From NCBI GenBank assembly GCA_002308815.1, contig DBVX01000083.1, forward strand, positions 2,882 through 8,611: a stretch of DNA of 5,730 nt. The letters are read 5' to 3'. The stretch comes from Bacteroidales bacterium UBA1253 (GTDB lineage: Bacteria; Bacteroidota; Bacteroidia; Bacteroidales; Paludibacteraceae). Shown piece by piece: positions 1 through 5,552 of the stretch (the first letter of the stretch is position 1; every line of letters starts with the position of its first letter). Under the pieces are notes generated by a model. That model did not search any database. It was not told the origin of the DNA and saw only the letters and a list, made by a program, of their open reading frames with translations. A program made the translations under genes and the position numbers.

Positions 1-38
1 GGTTCCGAGTGTCGTGGGTTCGAGCCCCACATTCCACC
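1..38 (+). tRNA. tRNA-His, 3' part only (5' end lies left of the window)
   Basis: The sequence folds as the 3' portion of a tRNA. Positions 4-8 (TCCGA) would be the 3' strand of the anticodon stem and 9-13 (GTGTC) a five-base variable loop. The T arm is perfect: GTGGG at 14-18, loop TTCGAGC at 19-25, CCCAC at 26-30. The acceptor 3' strand is ATTCCAC (31-37) and the discriminator base is C at 38. C73 is the known hallmark of bacterial tRNA-His, and position 1 would be G36, fitting anticodon GTG; the variable loop and T arm also resemble other bacterial tRNA-His genes. Gln or Pro also end their anticodon in G but normally lack C73. The CCA end is not encoded: C38 is followed by CC and then a T run. 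The anticodon itself is outside the window, so His is an inference. Confidence 0.85.
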
Positions 39-46
39 CCTTTTTC

Positions 47-85
47 AGACGCTGCGGCTTTTCAGGTCGCAGCGTCTTTGCTTTT
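47..85 (+). terminator. Intrinsic terminator of the tRNA
   Basis: A perfect 9-bp inverted repeat, GACGCTGCG (48-56) and CGCAGCGTC (68-76), has an 11-base loop and can be extended by A47-T77. It is followed by TTTGCTTTT (77-85). It starts about 10 bases after the tRNA 3' end, so it most likely ends the tRNA transcript. On the minus strand no T run follows the stem, so it is not an efficient terminator for the ATPase gene that runs toward it. Confidence 0.8.
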
Positions 86-335
86 ACCAGTTATCCGCAT
101 TCTGACTGTTAGGGAATACAGAAACAGCACTCTTTGTTATGCAAAATCAGTCTGACAAGCTGGACGCAGAGGTAATTCTTTCGTACATATCCTACAACAT
201 ATTACCCACACGATTCGTCAGAGAGCCATTTTTGCATTGCCGATTATTCGCATATTTATTCCATAGCGTCTGTTCTCGCCGGATACTATCCCTCATCATC
301 TCCGTCAATGTCAGTTTTCAATCTTTTTCGGCAAA
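86..335. other. Intergenic region between the tRNA terminator and the ATPase stop codon
   Basis: About 250 bases with no gene I can support. A + strand frame at 139-339 is open for 66 codons but shows no motif, no clear ribosome binding site and no Bacteroidales promoter. On the minus strand a 35-codon frame (299-192, beginning MMRDSIRREQ) has a charged, protein-like composition, but the only purine-rich stretch, GGAG, abuts the ATG. I see no hairpin with a T run after the ATPase stop, so the end of that transcript is undefined. Confidence 0.5.
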
Positions 336-1685
336 CTAACGGGCTGTCAGCAGGAAAGCCATATAGAGAGGGAGAGTCCGCACATTATCGGTCTGACCTA
401 CGTTGTAGTCGCCCAATTTGAACGCCTGCGAGACATGGTATCTTTCAGGGTGAGCCATAACGGTTTTCAGGCTTTTAGCGTTTCCTGTAGTGGCTTTTAC
501 CTCCACAGGGGTACACTGTCCCTTATACCGGATGATGAAGTCCAGTTCCAATCCGGAGTCTTTTCGGTAATAGTACAATTTACGCTCCATCTTGGAAAAG
601 ATATCAGCGATGACATTTTCAAAGATTGCACCTTTGTAACCGAGCAGATTACCTTGCAGAATGTCATATTGTGTTCCTTGCTCCAGCATACTGACAAAAA
701 GCCCCGTGTCAGCCATATATACTTTGAACTGGTCGGGAATGGCATTACCTTCCAATGGCAGTTCCGTTATGAGCATATTGTAACATCTCCGGATAACACC
801 TGCATCTTCCAGCCATTGGAGACTGCCTCTGAACATATCAGCCGTTCCGCGCTTGCGAACAAAGGAGTATTGAAATTTCTTGTTTTCCTTGCTTAATTGA
901 AGCGGCACGCTCTGAAAACACTCTTTTATGAGTGCTTTATCCTCTTGGATTGCATATTTGACCGCATCATCCTTGTAGTCGGAGACAATGCGTTTCTGGA
1001 TGGACAATACGCGGGAGAAATCCCTGTTGGCGACAAAATCCGCCACAGCCTCCGGCATCCCCCCTGTCACCACATATTGCAACATCAGCTGCCTCATTCT
1101 GTTGTGAACGGCAGCGGGAACCGGTGTGCAACTGTCCAACGCACTTTTCAGCATGTCAATAATATCATCGTTGATACCATTCGCCCAAAGCCATTCCTCA
1201 AAATCCAGAGGATACATATCCACGACCTGCTCGTATCCGACAGGAATGGAACTTACCCGGGAGACATACCCTGACATTCCCAACAAGGAGCCTGTACACA
1301 GGATGTCAAACCGACCGTCAATGGAAAGAAATTTGAGCGCGGCACGTGCGTCAGGACACTGCTGAATCTCATCGAAGACGATACACGTGTCATGCGGAAC
1401 CAAAGGGACTTGGCTTCCATATAACGCCGACAAACCGGAGATGATATGTTGTGCATTTAACGAGTCGGCAAAAATCTGTCCCGCCTGCTTGTCTTCAAGG
1501 AAATTGACATACATGACATGCTTGTAATTAGCCTTTGCAAATTCAAGGACAGCAAAGGTTTTTCCGCACTGACGACAGCCTTTGATAACTATCGGTTTCT
1601 TGTCAGGGTCTGCCTTCCAACTTGTCAATATGTTATATATCTTTCTTTTAAGCACTTTCTTGCGATTTTTTTGAACGACTTTCAT
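336..1685 (-). CDS. AAA-family ATPase with C-terminal DUF4143 domain
   Basis: A 449-residue P-loop ATPase of the AAA_14/DUF4143 family. Walker A is GCRQCGKT (residues 36-43) and Walker B is CIVFDE (101-106). A sensor-like TGS follows at 131-133, and the family motif GGMPEA is at 208-213. The C-terminal part carries a PD-(D/E)XK nuclease-like signature: E356, LELDF with D382, and PVEVKA with E395 and K397. These proteins are common in Bacteroidales, often in several copies; their cellular role is not established, and a DNA-related or defence-related role is only speculation. Length is normal for the family and no domain is broken. The start is uncertain. ATG at 1685 lies inside a tandem repeat unit, while GTG at 1655 (residue 11) begins VLKRKIYN, which is where relatives usually start with MLKRKIY; that start would give 439 residues. 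An in-frame TGA just upstream in the repeats rules out earlier starts. The gene has its own promoter (1755-1785) and follows the terminator of the BspA-like gene. The stop is TAG. Confidence 0.93.
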   Translation of the reverse strand: MKVVQKNRKKVLKRKIYNILTSWKADPDKKPIVIKGCRQCGKTFAVLEFAKANYKHVMYVNFLEDKQAGQIFADSLNAQHIISGLSALYGSQVPLVPHDTCIVFDEIQQCPDARAALKFLSIDGRFDILCTGSLLGMSGYVSRVSSIPVGYEQVVDMYPLDFEEWLWANGINDDIIDMLKSALDSCTPVPAAVHNRMRQLMLQYVVTGGMPEAVADFVANRDFSRVLSIQKRIVSDYKDDAVKYAIQEDKALIKECFQSVPLQLSKENKKFQYSFVRKRGTADMFRGSLQWLEDAGVIRRCYNMLITELPLEGNAIPDQFKVYMADTGLFVSMLEQGTQYDILQGNLLGYKGAIFENVIADIFSKMERKLYYYRKDSGLELDFIIRYKGQCTPVEVKATTGNAKSLKTVMAHPERYHVSQAFKLGDYNVGQTDNVRTLPLYMAFLLTAR

Positions 1686-1719
1686 TGGATTCTGTGTATT
1701 TTTCCGAACGACTTTTCAT
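1648..1719 (-). CDS. Possible 23-codon upstream ORF (leader peptide) of the ATPase gene
   Basis: An ATG at 1717-1719, inside the middle 33-bp repeat copy, opens a frame of 23 codons (MKSRSEKYTESNESR and onward, rich in Ser, Glu, Lys and Arg). It ends at TAA (1648-1650), just past the GTG at 1653-1655, so the frame overlaps an ATPase start there by 8 bases, and it passes through the ATG at 1685 in another frame. This is a geometry that could give translational coupling or repression. It lies downstream of the predicted promoter and so would be on the mRNA. I see no strong Shine-Dalgarno, so translation is unproven; the frame may simply be a by-product of a repeat whose period is a multiple of three. 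Confidence 0.25.
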   Translation of the reverse strand: MKSRSEKYTESNESRSKKSQESA

Positions 1720-1751
1720 ACAGAATGTGTATTTTTCAGAATGACTTTCGT
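1659..1751 (-). repeat. Three tandem copies of a 33-bp repeat in the ATPase leader
   Basis: On the + strand the core GAACGAC or GAATGAC recurs at 1673, 1706 and 1739, exactly 33 bases apart. Each is preceded by a TGTGTATTTTTC-like block (degenerate in the copy nearest the gene) and followed by TTT or TTTT. A direct comparison of units 1673-1705 and 1706-1738 gives 24 of 33 identical positions. The two conserved ends flank a variable middle (roughly unit positions 11-20). On the minus strand each copy contains an ATGAAAGTCGTTC-like block, and the last one supplies the ATG at 1685. The array lies between the predicted transcription start (about 1748) and the coding region, so it would be part of the 5' leader or a protein-binding array. 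Confidence 0.8.
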
Positions 1752-1754
1752 GCG

Positions 1755-1785
1755 CAAAAGTAGTGTTTTGCGCCCTATACACAAA
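1755..1785 (-). promoter_or_regulatory. Bacteroidales-type promoter of the ATPase gene
   Basis: Read on the minus strand, TTTG (1785-1782) is separated by 19 bases from TACTTTTG (1762-1755). This is an exact match to the Bacteroidetes consensus TTTG-N19-21-TAnnTTTG. Transcription would start near 1748, leaving a leader of about 60 bases up to ATG 1685, or 90 up to GTG 1655, filled by the 33-bp repeats. Confidence 0.75.
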
Positions 1786-1831
1786 GCGTATTGTGTGATT
1801 TTGTGCTATTTTTTCATAGAATCTCATCGTC

Positions 1832-1870
1832 AAAAGCAAGCGGACCGCCCCGCGATGGGGACAGCCCGCT
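1832..1870 (-). terminator. Intrinsic terminator of the BspA-like gene
   Basis: On the minus strand the arms AGCGG (1870-1866) and CCGCT (1843-1839) enclose a partly wobble-paired segment and a CCCC/GGGG inner stem (1860-1857 and 1851-1848) around a five-base loop. The stem is followed by TGCTTTT. It lies 27 bases after the TAA of the BspA-like gene and upstream of the ATPase promoter, so it separates the two transcription units. Confidence 0.8.
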
Positions 1871-1896
1871 CGTGTCTGAATATGCAAGTAAAGCGG

Positions 1897-4164
1897 TTAC
1901 TTCACTTCCACTCCCTGCGCGTCATACATCTTCCCATCCGGCATGAGGATACATATCACGCCGTCACGCATCACCTTGCGGGTCTGTACGGCGGGAATAC
2001 CCTCTGTTTCTTCAACGGCGGTTGCTGTGCCTGCCGTCTTGAACGAGCCTGTGCGGGTGTCAAGGGTGTTGCCTCCGCTGTCCTTGGCGGTCAGCGTGTA
2101 GTTGTAGGTCGTGCCTGCATCCAGACCCGAGACGGTGAACGAGAAGCCTGCTGTCTGCACGTTGTCCGGCGCGTTATCGCGTCCGGGGGCATTGAAGGTG
2201 ATGGAGGTCAGTTGTCCCTCCGCGTTGAAGACGAGCGTGCAGATGATGTCGCCGTTCGTGTTACGGATAACCAGTTCGTAGGATGCAGCTCCAGAGATGG
2301 TTGGCCATACGATATCGGCAGTATGGTCTGTCGGTACAACATCTACATTATCTGTGGTGGTAGTGTTTGCGCCAATGGGTAAAATATTATAGCACAAATC
2401 TTTCCAATCCGAACCTTGCGATTTATACATCCCTACCGATTCAGCAAGGACATAAAGCGTACAATTAAAATAGTCCACGTTAAACACATTCTCTCCTAAT
2501 TTAGCAGGTTTCTCACGATAGTTATAGATAGATGTCAGATTAGAACAACCATAAAATGCTTTCTCCTCGAAATTTGTTACATTTTTGCCAATTGTCAAAG
2601 TGGTTAATGTTTCGCAACCATAGAAAACATACTTTCCTATGCTTTCCACATTATCGCCGATAATAGCGGATGTCAGACTGCTGCAATAAGCGAAAGCATA
2701 ATCTCCGATGCTTGTCACGCTGTTGGGAATGGTTACCGATGTCAGACTGCTGCAATAAGCGAAAGCATAATCTCCGATGCTTGTGACGCTGTTGGGGATC
2801 TCAATGGATGTCAGGCTGCTACAATAAGAGAAAGCATATTCTCCGATGCTTGTGACGCTGTTGGGAATGGTTACCGATGTCAGACTGCTGCAAGCACCGA
2901 AAGCCGCATCTCCGATGCTTGTGACGCTGTTGGGAATTGTGACAGAGGTCAGACTGCTGCAATAACAGAAAGCAAAATCTCCGATGCTTGTCACGCTGTT
3001 GGGAATGGTGATGGAGGTCAGACCACTACAATAACTGAAAGCGTTGTTTCCGATGCTTGTCACGCTGTTGGGGATGGTTATGGAGGTCAAACTGCTGCAA
3101 TAATAGAAAGCATCTCTTCCGATGCTTGTCACGCTGTTGGGGATCTCAATGGAGGTCAGACTGCTGCAATAATCGAAAGCACCTCTTTCAATGCTTATCA
3201 CGCTGTTGGGGATGGTAATCTCTCCTGTAGCGGCTGACGAACAGGCTAATAACTTGGTTTTCGTGGCATCACTATATACCAAATATCCGTCCACATATCC
3301 GTTCACACTTCTTGCGCCCCAAGGTGAGCCTGTTGCGGTGCCATTATCTACAATGTTAGGAACACCAGAGAAAGCTCCTTCTCCAATGCTTGTCACGCTG
3401 TTGGGGATGGTTACGGAGGTCAGACTGCTGCAACGTAAGAAAGCAAAATTTCCAATGCTTGTGACGCTGTTGGGAATGGTTATGGAGGTCAAACTGCGGC
3501 ATTCTACGAAAGCCCAGTCTCCGATGCTTGTGACGCTGTTGGGAATGGTAATGGAGGTCAGACTGCTGCAATTTCTGAAAGCACTTCTTCCAATGCTTGT
3601 GACGCTGTTGGGGATGGTAATCTCTCCTGTAGCGGCTGCCGAACAGGCTAATAACTTGGTTTTCGTGGCATCACTAAATACCAAATATCCGTCCACATAT
3701 CCGTTCACACTTCTTGCCCCCCACGGAGAGCCTGTTGCAGAACCGGTATATACTATGTTGGGAACATCAACGAAAGTACTGCTTCCGATGCTTGTGACGC
3801 TGTTGGGAATGGTTACCGATGTCAGACTGCTGCAGTCATAGAAAGCATCATCTCCGATGCTTGTTACGCTGTTGGGGATGGTGACAGAGGTCAGACTGCT
3901 GCAACGAAAGAAAGCATCTTCTCCGATGCTTGTCACACCATTTGAAATAACTGCGGAGACAATGGAACTGCGATAGGAATTCCAAGGCACATCGGAAGAT
4001 GAAGAATAATCCGTCATTGCCCCTTTGCCGGAGATGGTTAGGATGCCGGTTTCCGTGCTAAGCTTCCACTTAAGGTTGTCGCCGCACGTGCCGCTGTAGG
4101 TCTCTGCAGACAGGGACAGACTGAACAGGAGCATCAGTCCTGCCAAAAGAAATTTTTGTTTCAT
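1897..4164 (-). CDS. Secreted BspA-like leucine-rich repeat protein with fibronectin type III-like domain
   Basis: A 755-residue exported protein. Residues 1-20 form a Sec signal peptide: KQK, then a hydrophobic core, then SLSA before ETY. There is no lipobox Cys. Residues 88-562 are about 15 LRR_5 (BspA-type, Treponema pallidum-like) repeats of 23 residues, typically beginning CSSLTSVTIPNSVTSIG and ending with AF and two variable residues. Two 65-residue inserts interrupt the array at 134-198 and 268-332. Residues 607-711 look like a fibronectin type III domain (ADIVWPTISGAASYELVI, then GLDAGTTYNYTLTAKD). The last 28 residues contain KVMRDGVICILMPDGKMYD and end GVEVK, resembling C-terminal tails of many Bacteroidales secreted repeat proteins; a sorting role is only inferred. 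BspA-like proteins are known as surface proteins that bind host matrix or other bacteria; the ligand here is unknown. The start is set at ATG 4164 because it begins the signal peptide; the upstream extension to TTG 4233 reads only through the G-rich element. No clear promoter or Shine-Dalgarno is visible directly upstream. Confidence 0.93.
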   Translation of the reverse strand: MKQKFLLAGLMLLFSLSLSAETYSGTCGDNLKWKLSTETGILTISGKGAMTDYSSSSDVPWNSYRSSIVSAVISNGVTSIGEDAFFRCSSLTSVTIPNSVTSIGDDAFYDCSSLTSVTIPNSVTSIGSSTFVDVPNIVYTGSATGSPWGARSVNGYVDGYLVFSDATKTKLLACSAAATGEITIPNSVTSIGRSAFRNCSSLTSITIPNSVTSIGDWAFVECRSLTSITIPNSVTSIGNFAFLRCSSLTSVTIPNSVTSIGEGAFSGVPNIVDNGTATGSPWGARSVNGYVDGYLVYSDATKTKLLACSSAATGEITIPNSVISIERGAFDYCSSLTSIEIPNSVTSIGRDAFYYCSSLTSITIPNSVTSIGNNAFSYCSGLTSITIPNSVTSIGDFAFCYCSSLTSVTIPNSVTSIGDAAFGACSSLTSVTIPNSVTSIGEYAFSYCSSLTSIEIPNSVTSIGDYAFAYCSSLTSVTIPNSVTSIGDYAFAYCSSLTSAIIGDNVESIGKYVFYGCETLTTLTIGKNVTNFEEKAFYGCSNLTSIYNYREKPAKLGENVFNVDYFNCTLYVLAESVGMYKSQGSDWKDLCYNILPIGANTTTTDNVDVVPTDHTADIVWPTISGAASYELVIRNTNGDIICTLVFNAEGQLTSITFNAPGRDNAPDNVQTAGFSFTVSGLDAGTTYNYTLTAKDSGGNTLDTRTGSFKTAGTATAVEETEGIPAVQTRKVMRDGVICILMPDGKMYDAQGVEVK
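2479..3903 (-). repeat. 69-bp tandem repeat array encoding LRR_5 repeats
   Basis: About 15 units of 69 bases (23 codons) encode residues 88-562 of the BspA-like protein. Adjacent units are close to identical at DNA level; for example the two units ending AFAY (residues 448-493) differ at few bases. The last three units (residues 494-562) have diverged strongly. Two 195-base inserts lie inside the array at 3765-3571 and 3363-3169, spaced 402 bases apart. Such near-identical arrays are prone to recombination and slippage and can be miscounted in short-read assemblies. Confidence 0.9.
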
Positions 4165-4207
4165 AGTGTTGTTTCGTTTGTGAATAATTTTGTTGTCAAT
4201 TTTTCTT

Positions 4208-4245
4208 CCCCGCCCCCTACCCCCTCCCCGCAAGCGGGGCGGGGG
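4208..4245 (-). repeat. G/C-rich palindrome with adjacent G-quadruplex motif (REP-like element)
   Basis: On the + strand, CCCCC T CCCCGC (4220-4231), AA, GCGGGG C GGGGG (4234-4245) forms an 11-bp palindrome with one mismatch and a two-base loop. The left arm continues into more C runs, so the minus strand has four G runs of 4-5 bases (4229-4226, 4224-4220, 4217-4213, 4211-4208) with loops of 1, 2 and 1 bases, a strong G-quadruplex candidate. The arrangement recalls intergenic palindromic repeats seen in many bacterial genomes. It lies 44-81 bases upstream of the BspA-like start, probably within its leader. No T run follows the stem on the minus strand, so it is not a canonical terminator. Confidence 0.7.
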
Positions 4246-4358
4246 AGTTCGTTTCCTATGAACCTGTTGCGGTGGAGTTCGTTATGCCGTCCTCTGTTTT
4301 GTTCCTCTTGCCGCGAGTGAGAGAACCACATTTCCTTGCGCTTCGGCAGAAAAACGGA

Positions 4359-4610
4359 TTACATACATAACAGTCTGTCCACAAATTGATCAACTGTTTC
4401 ATCCGCACGCATCTCGATGTATTTCCCTTCCGCCGCCTGCGCGCTGGAACGCTCCAACTTGCGGCGGAACTCCTCTTCCGTGAACAATGTGTCGTCCTGT
4501 TTCTTTTTAAACAGACGATGCACATAACGCGAGAGCTTCTCCATCATACCCTCATCCTCCGCCACATAACTGAGTTCTCTCAAAAATTCAGGACTCAATG
4601 CTGTTATCAT
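4359..4610 (-). CDS. Small antitoxin-like protein, 83 residues, no visible toxin partner
   Basis: A small, charged, cytoplasmic protein beginning MITALSPEFLRELSYVAED. It has a predicted helical N-terminal half (residues 7-35), a basic KKK linker (35-37), then DDTLFTEEEFRRKLERSSAQ and a C-terminal segment with GKYIEM and DETVDQFVDRLL. The pattern of an N-terminal helical region, an 'LFTEEEF' stretch, an 'A..GKY' stretch and a short acidic tail resembles small Bacteroidales proteins annotated as antitoxins of RelE/ParE-type modules. I recognise the style, not a specific family, so the function is uncertain. No toxin gene lies next to it: upstream is the GSCFA gene, downstream the BspA-like gene. 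The start is fixed at ATG 4610 by AAAGGAG ten bases upstream; the in-frame TTG at 4637 would place the Shine-Dalgarno inside the gene. It has its own promoter in the 78-base gap. Confidence 0.7.
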   Translation of the reverse strand: MITALSPEFLRELSYVAEDEGMMEKLSRYVHRLFKKKQDDTLFTEEEFRRKLERSSAQAAEGKYIEMRADETVDQFVDRLLCM

Positions 4611-4620
4611 ATTTTGTGTT

Positions 4621-4629
4621 CTCCTTTCC
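4621..4629 (-). promoter_or_regulatory. Strong Shine-Dalgarno that sets the start of the small gene
   Basis: The minus strand reads GGAAAGGAG here, with ten bases between its end and ATG 4610. A near-perfect Shine-Dalgarno is unusual in Bacteroidetes, whose genes often lack one. It decides in favour of ATG 4610 over the upstream in-frame TTG. Confidence 0.75.
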
Positions 4630-4634
4630 GGTAG

Positions 4635-4666
4635 CAAATGTACGGCATTCGCGGGAATTGTGCAAA
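4635..4666 (-). promoter_or_regulatory. Bacteroidales-type promoter of the small antitoxin-like gene
   Basis: On the minus strand TTTG (4666-4663) is followed after 20 bases by TACATTTG (4642-4635), an exact TTTG-N20-TAnnTTTG match. The predicted transcription start, near 4629, leaves only about 20 bases of leader, just enough for the Shine-Dalgarno. It lies in the gap after the GSCFA stop, so the small gene, and perhaps the BspA-like gene behind it, need not depend on the GSCFA promoter. Confidence 0.75.
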
Positions 4667-4688
4667 CAAATAGTGTGCTTTGTGTGGA

Positions 4689-5519
4689 TTAGTAATCCAC
4701 TTCATGCAGCCACGGGAAACGCTTAGAAAGTTCGTCGCGGCGGGATGAAAGCGAGCGGACAAACGCATTGTACTCCTCACTGTCCGGTTGCAGGGGACGA
4801 TGATGACTGTCCAGATACAGTTGGTGAAGGGTGCGCATATCCGCCTGTGTGGCGGCGTCATACAGATACGTCTCCGCAAAGCGCAAAAAGATGTACTCCA
4901 CCGCCACTTCCGAGGGGTGCATCATGTCCGCCGCGTAGAAGCGGTAGTCACGCAGTTCGTCCAGCAGTATCTCGTAAGAGGGAAAATACCCCGCCCTGAC
5001 ACCCGTTCCCGCCGCTTGCCGCAGCAGGTCGTCCACCGCTTCCAGCAGGATGGACTTGCTGAGTTGGTTCTCGTGCAGACCGTCCTTGACATGCCGTATC
5101 GGAGAGACAGTAAAGACAAAACGTTTGTCCGCATACTGTTGCAATATGGGCAGCCACAGCGAGACAATCTCCTCTTTGGTTAGGCGGTAGCGGGTAAACT
5201 CGGCGGCGGGACGCTTCATGCAATTGTCCACTACACGGTCAAGCTGATTGTCCGTAGCAGGCAGCAGATTGTCGATATAGACCCACGCCGTGCCGAAAGT
5301 GACTAATACCACATCCGCCTCTCTCATTAAGCCGCTGTGATGCGCAATGGACACGGGGTTGTATAGCGTGCCGTCAGGGTTCGCCGTGACTTGGAAGAAG
5401 TACCGCCGCAGATACGACGCGATATGGTCAGAGAAACACGAGCCGAGGAACAGCATCCTGTCCCCGTACCTTATCTTCCACGGCGAGCGGGGTATGTCTA
5501 TGGAGGTGGTGAACTGCAT
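4689..5519 (-). CDS. GSCFA-domain (SGNH hydrolase-like) protein, apparently shortened
   Basis: A 276-residue protein of the GSCFA family, related to SGNH/GDSL hydrolases. The signature motif is present as GSCFS (26-30), with the presumed nucleophile Ser27. NPDGTLYNP (47-55), TFGTAWVY (74-81), SPIRHVKDGLHENQLS (139-154) and the C-terminal DMMHPSE (198-204), with the presumed catalytic Asp198 and His201, are all recognisable. Substrate and pathway are not known for these proteins; esterase or acyl-hydrolase chemistry on a glycan or lipid is an inference from the fold. No signal peptide is seen, so it is probably cytoplasmic. Relatives are usually about 310-330 residues and have roughly 45-60 more residues between the YNPxSIA motif and the TFGTAWVY strand; here only about 14 residues separate them. 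The frame is intact throughout. The start is ATG 5519, with no strong Shine-Dalgarno. The promoter is at 5612-5643. The stop codon lies inside a small palindrome. Confidence 0.9.
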   Translation of the reverse strand: MQFTTSIDIPRSPWKIRYGDRMLFLGSCFSDHIASYLRRYFFQVTANPDGTLYNPVSIAHHSGLMREADVVLVTFGTAWVYIDNLLPATDNQLDRVVDNCMKRPAAEFTRYRLTKEEIVSLWLPILQQYADKRFVFTVSPIRHVKDGLHENQLSKSILLEAVDDLLRQAAGTGVRAGYFPSYEILLDELRDYRFYAADMMHPSEVAVEYIFLRFAETYLYDAATQADMRTLHQLYLDSHHRPLQPDSEEYNAFVRSLSSRRDELSKRFPWLHEVDY

Positions 5520-5552
5520 ATACTGTCAGATTTTATACTTAACGCACTAATA

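Noticed and set aside
1..40. tRNA 3' end as an integration (att) site
   Set aside because: No second copy of the tRNA 3' sequence and no integrase gene are present in the window.
238..333. Inverted repeat TTGCCGA / TCGGCAA downstream of the ATPase as a terminator
   Set aside because: The arms are only seven bases, lie more than 80 bases apart and are not followed by a T run.
435..1274. Two long + strand frames (435-896 and 897-1274) antisense to the ATPase
   Set aside because: The minus strand here encodes clear Walker A, Walker B and DUF4143 motifs; the + frames have none and are explained by codon complementarity.
1659..1751. CRISPR array interpretation of the 33-bp repeats
   Set aside because: There are only three units, the variable centre is about 10 bases and too short to be a spacer, the flanking blocks are imperfect, and no cas genes are present.
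1741..2382. A 213-codon + strand frame over the 3' end of the BspA-like gene
   Set aside because: It spans a terminator, a promoter and the antisense of the fibronectin-like domain, and shows no domain or motif; it is a shadow frame in GC-rich sequence.
3191..3841. A 216-codon + strand frame with repeated 'PMLVTLLGMV' segments antisense to the LRR array
   Set aside because: The 69-bp repeat period is a multiple of three, so any frame open in one unit stays open in all. The repeated hydrophobic peptide is the mirror of the LRR coding sequence, and no promoter or Shine-Dalgarno supports it.
4155..4192. A + strand TAATTTTG resembling a -7 element upstream of the G-rich palindrome
   Set aside because: The nearest suitable TTTG is 26 bases away, outside the 19-21 range, and no + strand gene follows.
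4165..4233. Extension of the BspA-like protein to an upstream TTG (residues MRGGGRGRGRK and onward)
   Set aside because: It reads through the G-rich palindrome and would bury the signal peptide 23 residues inside the protein; ATG 4164 directly begins a good signal peptide.
4256..4525. An 89-codon minus-strand frame overlapping the small antitoxin-like gene
   Set aside because: It overlaps in another frame a gene supported by a promoter and Shine-Dalgarno, and its Arg- and Ser-rich sequence looks like out-of-frame translation.
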